This document shows, in pieces, positions 1 to 11,572 of a stretch of DNA of 64,000 nucleotides. This DNA is from Prionace glauca (Eukaryota > Chordata > Chondrichthyes > Carcharhiniformes > Carcharhinidae). The stretch spans positions 59,712,515 to 59,776,514 of the forward strand of contig CM075760.1 of assembly GCA_037974335.1 (NCBI GenBank), in the 5' to 3' direction. The notes under the pieces are model-generated. The model was not told the DNA's origin and made no database searches. It worked only from the letters and a program-made list of their open reading frames with translations. Numbering within the stretch: the stretch's first letter is position 1; each line of letters begins with the position of its first letter. A program made the translations under genes and the position numbers.

Positions 1-895
1 GGTAATGAGGACAAGCTTTACATATCCTCAGGGGACTGTATATCTGCTGTCTGAACTTTGCTCTCGTGTTTTGAACACACGATTGTCGAGTTACTGGAAG
101 TGCTGACATTATTATCTCTTAAACAAATTCCAAACTCCGAGGGTGGTGGCTCATTGAATACAGGATAACTAACCCGATTGAAGTTAGTAATTTTAAACAG
201 AGGTGCCATTGAGAGACGTTGCATTAGTGGAAATGTGAAAACTTCAAGATTGTTACACGCTATGTACAGTGACAGCCAGTACCTTTGTCCAAAGCAGCAG
301 GTATACTTTTTAAGCATATGGTCACAAACACATGTCCCTTCCTTTGAACTATGTTGGGAAGGATTCCGTAGCTGATTATCAGACCCGCTGATCGGCGGTA
401 GAACCGCTCCTTCCTTGAATTGGGAGTTTCTCTTCGAACGGCAGGGTCGCTGACAATGTGATGAGTCAATCAACTCCGACATAAAATGCAATAAGTGTTC
501 AATAATTGTCTCAGTGTTTCATGAGGGAAATCTTGCAGTCAAGGCTGAGCCGATGGTAAGGCTTAAACGGACTGATCCTGAATGAACCAAATCCTGGAGC
601 AAGCCTGAGTTTGACGGTCACAATAATCAGAATCGGGTTTAACTGTCACCATCTGCTGTGGAAAACGGAAATATTCCTACCATAAAGCACTGACTGTTCC
701 CCGGCTCTGAGTGTTTCCAACCATTGGCAGCCAGCCACTGGCAGCCAGCTCACCAGCCTGCCTATTCTCAATGTCACTGGGAACATCAGGAAGTGAAGTG
801 AAAACATCCTGAGACTCACAGAAGATTACTGAGGGCGGGGTTTAGAACATGTCTTCAAAATCCCCAACTCCTCTTCCACAGAGCAGACAGAGACA
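1..895. other. Upstream flank of V1, no gene recognised
   Basis: No V exon, RNA gene or repeat was recognised here. A minus-strand open frame at 18-491 (157 codons) has no motif I recognise and is probably chance. The last 120 bases form the presumed promoter region of V1. They contain a GAAGTGAAGTGA-like run near 790-801, reminiscent of but not matching the CRE-like decamer seen upstream of other V segments here. Confidence 0.4.
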
Positions 896-1359
896 ATGCG
901 GCTGCTCAGCATCTGGGTTGTGTGGGCAATATTTCTGACAGGTAAATGTGGACCAAAAGCATTTCAACTTTGTTTTTTACATTTTTGAAACATGGTGTAA
1001 AACAAAATTTTCACAAGTCGCCGGTCAGATCTTTTTTATATTTGTTTTTCAGATCTGATTCATGGAGATTCTGTCACTCAGTCGCCTTCCTCAGATGTTA
1101 GGACAGAAGGAGAAGCGGTGACTTTAAATTGTAAATATGATACTGAACAGAGCGGCTACTATCTATACTGGTACCGGCAGCACCCAGACTCACAGCCTGA
1201 GTTTATATTGTGGAAACACTCGATCAGTGGTGAAGATAAAGCCGATTTTGCCAAAAGCCGTTTCTCTGTTGAGCTCCAGACTGAGAATAAATTCACCAGT
1301 TTAACTGTCCGGGACCTGAAGCTGGCTGACGCCGTTGTGTATTACTGCGCTTTCAGACT
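896..1359 (+). CDS. V1: TCR alpha/delta-type V segment, intact
   Basis: Germline V segment encoding the variable domain of a T-cell-receptor chain; it must be joined to a J segment by RAG to be expressed. Exon 1 is 896-941 (leader beginning MRLLSIWVVWAIFLT, 46 nt, donor GTAAAT). Exon 2 is 1053-1359, after a TTTTTCAG acceptor. The V domain reads DSVTQSP, first Cys in TLNCKY, WYRQHP, then ADAVVYYCAFR. There are no stops or frameshifts up to the RSS. FR3 has ADAVVYYC instead of the usual D-T/S-AVYYC. The CAFRLTV end resembles the V3/V16/V17 group, so they are probably distant relatives. Assignment to alpha/delta rests on sequence style and is an inference. Confidence 0.85.
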
Positions 1360-1398
1360 CACAGTGACAGAAACCAAGCTCAGCTCTGTACAAAAACT
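1360..1398 (+). other. V1 recombination signal (23-RSS)
   Basis: Heptamer CACAGTG at 1360-1366, a 23-bp spacer, and nonamer ACAAAAACT at 1390-1398. The heptamer is consensus and the nonamer differs from ACAAAAACC at the last base only. Confidence 0.93.
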
Positions 1399-1399
1399 G

Positions 1400-2920
1400 T
1401 TCTTCTTTTTACTGCAGAATGCAGTTCCTGTCTGTTGTCGCTTGTGTAAAATCGCGGTCGGTGTAGCCACAATGCACAGAGAAAGGAAACCAAACCAACT
1501 TCGAATGAAACTGTTCCCAGGGGCAGCTACACAAACAAACAGCCGATTTCAATCCGACAAACAGATCAGCACACAATCATATTTGAAGATACCGGTTCTA
1601 ATCCCTGCCTTTAATAACTCGCTTTCTGTCCTCAGGATGTTCATGCCTCACTTCCGTCTGTGTCTCTGGTTCTGTGAGACCACTTGGTGGCGATCTGGTG
1701 CTGACATGGAAAGAAAAGGCTACAGTCATATCTTGATAGGGGAACGGCCGCACTTTCAGAGACTGGGGGAGGTGGAAGAGGTGGTCGGGGAAAGTAATCC
1801 TGATCTGTGTATTATCATCGGAAAGATTTGCATTGTTAGTGGCGACAGAAACCACAGCAGCCTCCAGGAAACATTCTGAAGCTCAGTGGGCACGGGGGAA
1901 AACCCACTTGGGGTTGATTTAAAGATCACAGTCACCGCTTTGCGAAATCTGTTCAGCGCGTATAAGTTTTCTCTTATTCGGCAACACACACTGTTTAAAT
2001 AATCTGTGTGAGCAGGCCGCAGTCAAAAGCTCCAGAAAACTGCGAGGGGATACGGAGAGAGGGTTGTTCAATATTACAGTCACGGAAAACACATCGAAAG
2101 GAAAAAAAGTACATTGAAGTAATGAAATTTATGAAGGTTGCTGTAGTATAACTGTACTCTGGAGTTAATTAATACCATTCCGCAAATGTTCTTGACGTTG
2201 TTTTAGTTTTGAGGCTGCTGGTGACTCAGACTTTCGAGGCGGAACTTTTGATTTTGTTTTGCAATGCGAGCGCTGTTTGGAACACCCAGTGTGGGATTTT
2301 CGTCCTGTATCTGTTACTTCTCTGCTGGCTGTGTAGCTCAGAAATGCCGTATCAGAGAAAACATCTCCGTGATATTTCAAGGGACCGTTTTGTACCTTTT
2401 GTGAAAATCAGCAGAGATCTTGTCTTGTACGTTTGGAGACATTTTTCAGCCCTCAGAAAAAGAGAGAATCTGGAGAATGTATCCACAAGATAGATCGCAT
2501 CAGACCCGAACAGAGGAGTTAAATGTGAGGCTCACTTCAACTAAGCAATCAGATGTAAACCTTTAACGTTTATTTGATAAACCAACCTTTTTAGCATACA
2601 CTAAATTTGGAAGTTTCACCTATTCACTGTCGCAGTGTTTCCCCGCACTGTTTGATATGTCTCTATCACAGGAAAAATCTTAAATCATCTTCCCAATTGA
2701 CCCCCGTCTCAAACTCAGTCTGATTAATGACAGTGACTCAAATACTCGGAACAGCTTCATCCACATTCAACACTTGCATTTCCTTCTTCAAAGCGATTTC
2801 TTCCAGGTCAATTGAAGGTAAAAATATCTCGTAGCTCAATTAGGATCAACCTAGCTGTGTTTACTCGTCTAGCTCTGAACAGCAGAGTGTATGGTCAATG
2901 TCTCAGTTCCCTGTAATCAA
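1400..2920. other. Intergenic between V1 and V2, no gene seen
   Basis: The frame that continues past the V1 RSS to 1879 is read-through of unselected DNA. No V-like motif, RNA gene or familiar repeat was recognised. Confidence 0.4.
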
Positions 2921-2938
2921 CAACTGTGTTGAAGTCAA

Positions 2939-3007
2939 TGACGTCAGGCCAATCAGATCCAGTGATTTCAGCTCTTCGTGCCATACGTCCTGTAGGAAGT
3001 GACATCA
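2939..3007 (+). promoter_or_regulatory. Putative V2 promoter: CRE plus V decamer
   Basis: A full palindromic CRE (TGACGTCA) lies at 2939-2946, followed by CCAAT at 2949-2953. A decamer AGTGACATCA at 2998-3007 matches the AGTGAYRTCA decamer known from mammalian TCR V-beta promoters. The decamer is 92 bp upstream of the V2 start codon. The motifs are seen directly; promoter function is inferred from family knowledge. Confidence 0.6.
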
Positions 3008-3099
3008 GACCAGCCTCAGCCAATGGTCTCAGCCTTATCTTGTTCGATATTCTGAGCTTTGGGAGACACAAGAGTCCCTGGAATCCAGGAACAGCAGCA

Positions 3100-4107
3100 A
3101 TGCGGCGCTCGGTCCTCACTGTGATCTGGGTGACATTCATTGTCGGTAAGTTTCACTCTTTAAAAAGGAGTGTACCTTCTAGGGGAATAAATTTGAAAAG
3201 CAGGGCGCTCCAGTTCATCAGACATCGGGCCTGCCTTAGAGCATTTGAGTCTTTGCTCTTGGCTTTTCCTTACAGGAATATCGGTTGGCAAAACTCACAG
3301 CAAGCCTGATACCAGAATTGGGAGATGGCAACAACAGAATGCAATCTAAACATTAATTTATCTTCTGGCAGAAGATTAAAGAGTAACCTGATTGATGTAT
3401 TTATAATGATGAAGAGGTTCAGTACGGCGGACGGGAAAAGGATGATTCCATTCGGGGAGGATTCCAAATCGATATCCCATAAATGTGAGTGAAATGAAAA
3501 GATCAACTGGAAATTACAACGAATCTCCTTTCGAGGGAGTTCTGTAGAAAGTGACTCACATTAACACATGAACACTTGAAGAGAGGAGTAAAGACACAGT
3601 TGGGATGGGGAAAGATTCGTCAGTGAGGGGGAAAGGGACAGAGGCATTGAGATGGCGGACTCTTCTGGGGATTCTGAACGGGAACGTAGATCAGTTGGAG
3701 CGAGTTTGATATTATTTAATGCCTATTTTTATGTTACACCGACTGTGAAGTTTCACCCTCCGTTCAGCTGAATGTTTTTTATTTCTTTTACCGTGTTTTC
3801 TAGATCTGAGCAATGGAGATTCTGTTCCTCAGCAGGAATCCACACTCAGACGGACAGAGGGAGAAAGTGTCACTCTAAGCTGCACCTATACCGACGATGC
3901 AGATTATTTATTCTGGTACCGTCAATACCCAGGCAGACAGCCCGAGTTTGCGGTCCGGAGACATACGGGCGGCAGTGATGAATGGAAGGCGGATTTCGCT
4001 CAGATCCGGTTTTCTGATACAATCGAGAAATCAGAAAAGTTGTACCGATTGACCATCTCGGAGCTGCTGCTGCCTGACACCGCGGTCTATTACTGTGCAC
4101 AGAATCT
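3100..4107 (+). CDS. V2: TCR alpha/delta-type V segment, intact
   Basis: Germline V segment. Exon 1 is 3100-3145 (leader MRRSVLTVIWVTFIV, donor GTAAGT). Exon 2 is 3804-4107 after TTTTCTAG. The intron of about 658 bp is much longer than the roughly 110-bp intron of V1. The V domain is open throughout: DLSNGDSVPQQ, first Cys in TLSCTY, WYRQYPGRQPEFAVRR, then LLLPDTAVYYCAQN. Conserved Cys, Trp, Arg and the DTAVYYC signature are all present. The frame has no internal Met early in the exon, so simple Met-to-stop gene finding misses it. Its promoter region has the best CRE and decamer of the window. Confidence 0.85.
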
Positions 4108-4146
4108 CACAGTGATGAAAATGAATGAAATCCTCGTACAAAACCT
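4108..4146 (+). other. V2 recombination signal (23-RSS)
   Basis: Heptamer CACAGTG at 4108-4114, a 23-bp spacer, and nonamer ACAAAACCT at 4138-4146, which looks like the consensus with one A lost. Confidence 0.88.
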
Positions 4147-4149
4147 GCC

Positions 4150-4558
4150 GCAGGTTTCTGGGTCACAGCTGCTGTCTGCTGGGTGCCGGTTGTAATAGCG
4201 GGTCTGACATTGACACGTGAATGTATTCCCGTGAACACAAACCCCGAGAACAATCCACATAAACACCATTCAAAACCGTTCACATCGAAGGCAGATTCCT
4301 GCTGATTCTGAGATTCGCTGTACGAGGGAAGAATTGGCTGCTCTTTATTTGGGGGTCACTCGGCACTAACATTGAAAATACAAGCGAAGTATCATTCAAT
4401 AGTGTAAACTGAAACCTGCCAGCTGAGGCAAATCCCAATAACTAACCGTAACTAAACACATCTCATTTAAATTCACTTACAGACTGAGAATTATTAACAT
4501 AAGGAGTGCAGAAGGATTGTTCCAGTCACGATTAGGAGCTGATAAACGATTAATAGAA
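4150..4558. other. Spacer downstream of V2
   Basis: No gene or repeat recognised. Confidence 0.35.
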
Positions 4559-5735
4559 TTAATAAGAACATAAGAACATAAGAAATAGGAGCAGGAGCAG
4601 GCCATCTAGCCCTTCGAGCCTGCCCCGCCATTCAATAAGATCATGGCTGATCTGATGTGGCTCAGTTCCACATTCCTCATAACCCTTAACCCCTCTCTTA
4701 TCAAAAACCCATCAACCCGCGTCTTAAAAGTATTTAGCGAGGCAGCCTCCACCACTTCAACGGGCAGAAAATTCCAGAGATTCACCACCCTTTGAGTGAA
4801 GAAGTCCCTCCTCAACTCCGTTCTAAACCGCCCCCCCCTTTTATCTTGAGGCTGTGCCCCCTAGTCCTACTATCCTTTCTGAGCGGGAAGAGCCTCTCCA
4901 CCTCTATCCTTTCCATCCCATTCATCATCTTATACGTCTCAATAACATCTCCCCTCATTCTTCTAAACTCTAACGAGTACAAGCCTAATTTATTCAGCCT
5001 CTCCTCATAGCTCAACCCCCTCAACTCCGGCATCAGCCTAGTAAACCTCCTCTGCACTCCCCCCAAGGCCAAAATATCCTTGCGTAAGTACGGCGCCCAA
5101 AACTGCACACAGTACTCCAGCTGCGGCCTCACCAATGCCCTATACAGCTGCAGCAAGACCCCCGTACTTTTATATTCAATCCCCTTCGCTATGAAGGCCA
5201 GCATCCCATTCGCCTTCCTGACCACCTGCTGCACCTGCAAGCTGGGTTTTTGCGACTCATGCATAAGGACCCCGAGGTCCCTCTGCACCGTCGCCTGCTG
5301 CAGTTTTTCACCACGTAAGTAATAATCCTTCCTACCATTATTCCTACCAAAGTGGACCACCTCGCACTTGCCAACATTAAATTCCATTTGTCATTTCCTG
5401 GCCCATTCGCCCAGCCTATCGAGATCCTTCTGTAGACTCTCCACACCCTCCGCACAATTTGCCGTTCCACCAATCTTGGTGTCACCAACAAATTTTGACA
5501 CCATACACTTGGTTCCCTCCTTCAGATCATCTATATAAATGGTAAATAGCTGAGGTCCTAGCACCGACCCCTGGGGCACCCCACTAGTCACCAACCGCCA
5601 ATCCGAATAGCACCCATTGACCCCCACTCTCTGCCTCCTATTTGACAACCAATCCTCTATCCACGCTAACACCCTACCCCCAACTCCATGTCCCCTAACC
5701 TTCTGCAATAACCTCTTGTGAGGTAATGATTTCAA
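4559..5735 (-). mobile_element. CR1-like LINE, 5'-truncated 3' end
   Basis: On the minus strand this encodes the C-terminal part of a CR1-clade reverse transcriptase. Recognisable blocks are [21 protein letters not shown], then LRPQLEYCVQFWAP and FFTQRVVNLWN-like text near the end. The 3' end (lowest coordinates, 4562-4582) is a short run of the 8-bp unit TTCTTATG, the typical CR1 terminus. The conserved catalytic FADDTK block reads FVGDTK, so the active site is lost, and the reading frame is split into at least three pieces. The 5' half is missing, as usual for CR1 copies. Close relatives occur at 45240-45925, 46540-47170 and 48365-48830. Confidence 0.85.
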
Positions 5736-6147
5736 GCGGAAGAATTGTTATGGCCTCAGCAGTGGAACAGATGACATGAAAACAGGTTAAATACAGTCAT
5801 CAGTTTCTGAGTGAAAAACTGCTTCCACTTCGCTGGAGGTCGGAGAGTTTACTGTTTAATTCAATTAAAGTATTTCTTGTCATTGAGCCGGAGATTTGGA
5901 CCCAGATCTGCGAAATATTTGTGTCAGTAGAAACAATAAAATTTACCCCATTAAAAAACCATATCCTAACCTACATCACCATTTTTATCGTCAGTGCTTT
6001 GGATCCTATCGCTCTCTTCTCTTCTGTTCTTTACAGGTGACATGTCCAATTCAGACGCCAAAGAGAAAATCCCAGTGATACTGATTCGCACGAGATCTGT
6101 GGTGACCAGGAAGTAACGCAGTGTCGTTACACAGAAATGAGTCTACA

Positions 6148-6219
6148 TTACCTAATCAGGAATCGAACCGGGGTCATAGCAATGAAAGTGCTGAATCCTA
6201 ATCACGAGGCCATCGGGGA
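6148..6219 (-). tRNA. tRNA-Glu(TTC)-like copy, probably a pseudogene
   Basis: The minus strand folds as a 72-nt tRNA with a Glu-type sequence: D-arm text GTGATTAGGATTC, anticodon loop CTTTCAT (anticodon TTC), and T-loop GGTTCGATTCC. The acceptor stem has mismatches, and the T-stem and the base of the anticodon stem are also mispaired. It is therefore likely a decayed copy. The inverted-duplicate counterpart is at 40664-40735. Confidence 0.6.
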
Positions 6220-7089
6220 AGTTGATGCAAGCGCTTTAAAAAATAACTAATTTATCCATGAACCATCTGCCTTCCATTTTTTTACTTCAGACTTTTCATT
6301 CACCAAAAACAAGCTTTTCCTTTCATCTGTCATGTTTAGATGGAACACAAGGGACTGTATCAGTCAATATAAACAGCGTTTCCTGTTCGCTAGAACATGA
6401 AATCGACAGTGAGGTGAAATAGTCCCGCAAGCTGCTCATGTGACACCTTCAATTCCCAAATCCCACCAACCTCATCACTGTGGCTTCGATGAAACTTACA
6501 AGGTAACACAGGGCAGGCATTCATCACGGAGAGCAACATGCACAATCATTTACCAAATGCTATCATATCGCCACTCTTCCTGTTTCAGTCTCTGCCTTTC
6601 ATCCAGCTCCCTCTGACTGTCCAGCTCCAAGGGTCACTTAGCCGCTTGATGTTGACACAGACAGTTGGTGAACCCGAGCTTTACCTGGAAAGCAGGGAAA
6701 GCGAATCTATGACACACGGCATTGAGAGGAGATGGAGTTTAGAGATGACAGTACAAAGAGACACAGATATCTCATCTTCCTGATCCCGTTACTGATTACA
6801 GGAATGTACACAATGCGAATTATCCACTGTCACACTCTCCTTCCAGTCTTGAGCATGGAGTTAAGTTTTGAAGTGTTTGAAGTCTTGTTACAGTTATTCA
6901 GGGTTTGTTGCGACCACATTTGGAACAGTCTGTGCAGTTTGGATCTCCGCTTTTTAGACAGAATCAAAGCAAAATCTGGGGATACTGGAATCTGAATCAA
7001 AAATAGAAAATGCTGGAAATTCTCAACAGCTTTAACGAAAAGGAATTGTTAGCATTGGAAAACTGCAGGGATTCTATGAGTTTGATAGG

Positions 7090-7340
7090 CTGTAGGCTGA
7101 GACATTATTTTCCCTGATCCGGGAAAATAAAACACGGAGCACAATCTCAGGATAAGGCGCTGATAATTCAGGACTGCAATGAGGAGAAATTGCTTCACTC
7201 AAAGAGTAGTGAATCTTTCAAATTCTCTATGCCAGAGGGCTGTAGATGCTCCATCATTGAACACATTTCAGTTTGGGTTAGACAGATTTATGATCTATCG
7301 AATAATGAATGGAAGCAGTGATATGGAATTGGAACAAATG
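7090..7340 (+). mobile_element. CR1-like LINE 3' fragment
   Basis: Encodes a degraded C-terminal CR1 block (CFTQRVVNLSNS...APSLNTFQFGLDRF), matching the FTQRVVNLWNSLPVEVVEAASLNIFK region of better preserved copies here. A paralogous copy lies at 57650-57890 within the shared block. Confidence 0.65.
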
Positions 7341-7581
7341 CTCGGTCACAAATTCATGTCTGGATTCTAATTGTTAAGTTTAATGGTATAATGGAAGCAT
7401 GTATACAATGCTGTATGTAAGATGTCGGTAGTCAATAGTCATTAAATAATGTTGGTGAAAACAGGTAACAGTGTAGCCGGTAACACTTGAGAGCTTTTTT
7501 TTTATTGATGCCCACGGAACCCATTGCCAACACGCAACGGTTCACTTATGAATGGTGATGGTGAGAAAATAGTGCAAGCTC

Positions 7582-7655
7582 CGTCCCTGGGTGGGCTCGA
7601 ACCACCAACCTTTCAGTTAACAGCCGAACGCGCTGACCCATTGCGCCACAGAGAC
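7582..7655 (-). tRNA. tRNA-Asn (anticodon GTT)
   Basis: The minus strand gives a 74-nt cloverleaf with acceptor GTCTCTG pairing with CAGGGAC, discriminator G, anticodon loop CTGTTAA (GTT), and T-loop GGTTCGAGCC. It closely matches the vertebrate cytosolic tRNA-Asn sequence. A TTTT run about 13 bases past the 3' end could terminate polymerase III. All stems pair apart from tolerated G-T pairs, so it could be functional. A decayed duplicate is at 58110-58183. Confidence 0.85.
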
Positions 7656-7889
7656 CGAGACAGCAACTGGTGCAGATATTCTAAACAAGGATGTCAATGA
7701 CCACAATTCCATTTCTGCAAAACTTTGTTCCAGAACTGCAGCATGACAGCACCGTGTACAATTCTATACCAGCCTCTTTGGTTATGTTGATCCTGTAACA
7801 TTTCTGTAGTGTGTTGGTCATTCCCTTTCTCCTCTGAATGTGCAGGTAAAATGAATCCATGTGTCTTATCGCAGGGAGGAATTCAATGG

Positions 7890-9235
7890 GAGGGAAGGGA
7901 ACTGACAACCAGAAGCCCAAGGATCCAATATTTTCCACTCAATCATCAATAACACCACTCCCAGCTGCAACTCCTTCCAAATATTGTGATCCATTTCCCT
8001 CAGGATCTGTCTCAAGATTTAATATTTCCCTTCTTTTCTCGTCATTTTGAAATTCACTTCAATACCCAACGTAAATTGAATTGCAAACCTGAGGGCTAAC
8101 CGTGGGAAACAAGTCTCTGGGTAAAACAGATGCTCATTTCCAGATTCACAGCACTCAGCGTTTCACGCAGATGGAAGAATTTAATACTGAAAAGGTGTGA
8201 ATATTGACTGTGATTCACTCAGGTATTGTGTAAATGCTGCTCGATAGTTCAGTGAGGGGATATAATCTATGTACGTTTTGCTGAGCTTGTGTTCGGTGTA
8301 CTGGGAGGCTTCAACCGGGTTGAATTTTGTATCCCAGGGATATGCAGTAATCCACTCATTGAAGCTGCAGTCGCGGGGAACGTAGACAGGAAAACAGAAT
8401 TAAATGGTTTTATTTATCCGGGATTCCTTTTTTTCAACATTCCAGTTCCTCCTTCTTTGGCCATTAGTTTATTTTTCGAATGTAATTTTCAAAGGATAGC
8501 CGCTGTTAAGTTCTGGACACTAAGCAACTGATCTCCGCAATTATCATTACAGCTTTTCTTCCTTTACTTTCCTTGAACAGGCTGTGTCAGAAAGCAAGAC
8601 TGATACAGCTGCTGCTTCGGAGCTCAAAAGCGACTGGAGTCTACGCTGTAGATATCTATGCAAGCGTGTCAGGTAATTGTTCCATCCAATGTTGGTGAGT
8701 GTTTATCACAGATGGATATGAATAGTGGGTCGAGGAATAGGGTTTTCTGATCGATTGCCGTAGACTGTGAAACAGTGCTGTAATAAATGGGGAACGGCAT
8801 GCCATGACATAGATGGAGGCATGAGATAAGTCAACAGTACATGAGAAACTGCTCGGATTTGTTTCATCATTGAGTACAGGCAGACACTTAGCTTATGCAT
8901 CAAGAGGAAGCTCGCTCATCTGTGCAAGTACATTGTGTAATATTTGTTGTCATACAGCTATTTAAATTTTACAATTTCATAACTTTTCTTGTGTTGCCAT
9001 TAACTGCTTTCTTTTCCCCGCTGTTGCCTTGTCTATTCATGGTTGCCTCTTTATTTGATGTAATTTCCTATTTCTATTCGCCTCATTCTCTTGAGAATCC
9101 CCAGACTCCCTATATATCGGGTTCCTTGGTAACAGTGAGCAGTTTTCAGTTTGTGTGTGTGTAACCTTGAGTTTCATTAGGTTTCAGTTTTTCATTCTGT
9201 GTGTCCGTACAAATTTCTGGCATTCAGGCTTTGTT
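7890..9235. other. Arm-A sequence without a recognised gene
   Basis: The part up to about 8930 is absent from arm B. An exon-like interval at 8581-8681, flanked by AG and GT, has no recognisable protein family. Nothing else was identified. Confidence 0.35.
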
Positions 9236-9239
9236 TTTA

Positions 9240-9440
9240 AGGGCGGATTATTTCATGAGGAAAGGTTAGAGAGACAAGGTTTATATGCACTGGATTCAGA
9301 ATAAGAGTAGGCTACTTGATTGATATGTATAAAATACAAAGGGGTCTTGACAAGGTAGATGTGAAGAGGGTAGTTCCTCTTCTGCGTGAATCTATAACTA
9401 GGTATCATGTTTCAAAAGAGGGATTCGCCCATTTAAAATA
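9240..9440 (+). mobile_element. LINE-like fragment in arm A
   Basis: The text resembles the end of a CR1-like reverse transcriptase gene, with run-together blocks such as GGTAGATGTGAAGAGGG and a reading corresponding to 'YKGVLTRLM'-like decay. It is repeated inverted at 39405-39605 in arm B. Family assignment is tentative. Confidence 0.4.
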
Positions 9441-9444
9441 ACAC

Positions 9445-10540
9445 TGCACCACAGCCTCCTCTTATGAGTATTTATAAATACTCACTTGTAGCAATGTCCT
9501 TCCTTGGTGTGTCTCTGTATCATTCACTGCTCTCAGGCCACGTTCATCTTTGTCCCTTAGTTGGATTGTTTCTGTATCATTCCGCTTAAACTCACTTTTG
9601 CCTATGTCAATGTCTTTTATATCTCTCTCAAATTGTATAGGTGCATTGGGTGATATAGGAAGTGTACAACTTCGGGAGTAAGGATATACTTGCCTGCCTA
9701 GCACAGTTGATAAAACTGTGGAGAGTTAGCGAGCACTGAACCGATGCTCTGCTGAGGTCTCATTCAGCCGTTGAAATTTCTTAGATACTAAGCAGAGGGT
9801 CCAGATAGTGACAGGGCTGATCCACTGAAGGATTCCTAAAACAGTTCCATGGCTAAATGTCTCAGATGTTGCAACATTGAATATAGGGAGCCGTTGAGCT
9901 GATGCACAGCCTGGGCCACGCTCACCTGCAAAGGAACATTGCTCAGGTTTTTAACAGGAAGTATGCACAAGGGTAGGAAAACACACCTTTCAAGTTATCA
10001 CCAGTTTACACTTGTATCTTGCTCAAACCTTACCTTACAATCACATTCTTTGACCTGCTGCATTATTTTGATCGCTGCTTGAACTGTTTTTAGACATACA
10101 TTTCTCCCCACCAGTTCTATCTTGTGTTCCCTCCCTCAACCTCATCTTCATCACTCTCTTTGTCAGCCGGAGATATGCCCTACCGCCCCGCCCCCTTTTC
10201 TATCGTCCCATTCCCGGGTTAAATCTCGCAGCTCCGGAATCCATGAGCTGCTGTCAGGCAGCTTTGAAACATTTTTAAATCTGAGGAACCTTTATTTGGT
10301 GAAACTGATCTTCCCAGACAAGCCTGAATTGAAGAAAATAACAATTGGAAACGAAACACAAACTCTTTAACTGGTAGCTGCTCTCTCTCTCTTTCGCTGA
10401 TTAACCTTTCAGTCTGATGGGATTCTGCTGTGTGTTGTCTCAGCCGATCCTGGATTGAATTGGGTGACAGTTTGATTCGAGGTTAATGTGGTTTCCTCTG
10501 GGTTGTGTCTGAGCGGCTGACAGCGCCGCTGCTCAATCTG
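9445..10540. other. Arm-A sequence 3' of V3
   Basis: Mirrored at about 38220-39400 in arm B. Open frames at 9462-9704 and 10122-10370 have counterparts there, but this is shared ancestry of the duplicate and not evidence of coding. No gene recognised. Confidence 0.4.
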
Positions 10541-10608
10541 ACTGTTACTTTCTGCGATTCTCCACACAAACCTCAACAGACTGGAGCACCCAATGATAGG
10601 TGTGAAGC

Positions 10609-10647
10609 AATTTTTGTACGGGGCAGAGACTGATTTCTATCACTGTG
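10609..10647 (-). other. V3 recombination signal (23-RSS)
   Basis: Read on the minus strand: heptamer CACAGTG (10647-10641), a 23-bp spacer, and nonamer ACAAAAATT (10617-10609). Confidence 0.9.
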
Positions 10648-11215
10648 AGACTGAAAGCGCAGTAATAGCGGCCAGCGTCAATCAGCTGCAGGCTCGAGAT
10701 GGTTAAAATAGTTAATTCAGCCGAGGTCTGGAGTTCAGCAGAGAAACGGGGTCCAAACCCTTCCCCTCTGTCTTCTCCTGCATTCCAGAAATTTTTCCAT
10801 ATAATGAACTGCACATCCTTCTGTGGCTGCTGTCTGTACCAATATAAGATATAGTCGCTTGCTGTAGTGCTGTAGGTACATCGGATAGTCACCGTTTCAC
10901 CTTCTCTCCCCTCTGAAGACTGGGGCTGAGAAACAAAATCTCCATCACTCGGATCTGTAACGTGTTCAAGAAGAAGAAAAAAATCTAAGTGTTGGACGTG
11001 CTGCTGAAATAATATTAACACTTTATATTCACCGAGACATAACTGGAGTTATGAAATAAAAACAAATGATGGTGGAAATACACAGCAGAGTCAAGAACCA
11101 CCACTGGGGAGAAGCAGAGCTAAAGGTTCAGATCGCGATAACATTTAACCAGATTGGAGTCATCCTTACTGATAAGAAACAGCCCGAACACAATGTAGAC
11201 AGTGAGGAACTCCAT
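10648..11215 (-). CDS. V3: TCR alpha/delta-type V segment, intact (arm A)
   Basis: Germline V segment on the minus strand. Exon 1 is 11215-11170 (MEFLTVYIVFGLFLI, donor GTAAGG). Exon 2 is 10954-10648, with acceptor TTACAG. The V domain reads PSDGDFVSQPQ, first Cys in TIRCTY, YILYWYRQQPQ, and DAGRYYCAFS, with no stop. It is the only member of the V3/V16/V17 family with both an undisturbed frame and both disulfide cysteines. The 5' flank, including a decamer-like box 71 bp before the start codon, is shared with V16 and V17. Confidence 0.87.
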
Positions 11216-11285
11216 GGCGGCTGCAGAGCCCGGGGCTGTGACTAACCTTTAAAACCCCAAGCACTGCCGGAACAGAATCTGATTT

Positions 11286-11295
11286 TACAGTCACT
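11286..11295 (-). promoter_or_regulatory. Decamer-like promoter box of V3
   Basis: On the minus strand this reads AGTGACTGTA, related to the AGTGAYRTCA V-promoter decamer. V16 has AGTGACGTTA at 35837-35846 and V17 has AGTGACTGTA at 56721-56730. In all three it lies exactly 70 bases upstream of the start codon. Function is inferred. Confidence 0.5.
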
Positions 11296-11572
11296 TTCTG
11301 ATCTCAAACTTCCCTCCAATCAACAATTTGCAATCTACCCGTCATAGATTGAGATAAGGTTTCAATGAGTTTCAGTGATCAGCTGAAGCTCTTTGACCTT
11401 CACTATTACATATCTGAGACTCAGTGACTGAGTGGGTACAGTGTGTGGTGAGAGGGAAGAATCAGCTTCACTGACAGGGCCATAAGAGATAGCAGCAGAA
11501 TTAAGCCATTCGGCCCATTCGTGTCCATTCCACCATTCAGTCATGGCCGATATGTTTAAAATCCCGCAGAAT

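Noticed and set aside
18-491. 157-codon minus-strand open frame at the window start
   Set aside because: No recognisable domain, no splice logic and no repeat support; length is within chance for this much DNA.
8581-8681. Exon-like interval flanked by AG and GT (reads TGVYAVDIYASVSG in one frame)
   Set aside because: TGVY is reminiscent of a V end, but Cys, WYRQ and RSS are missing; likely chance.
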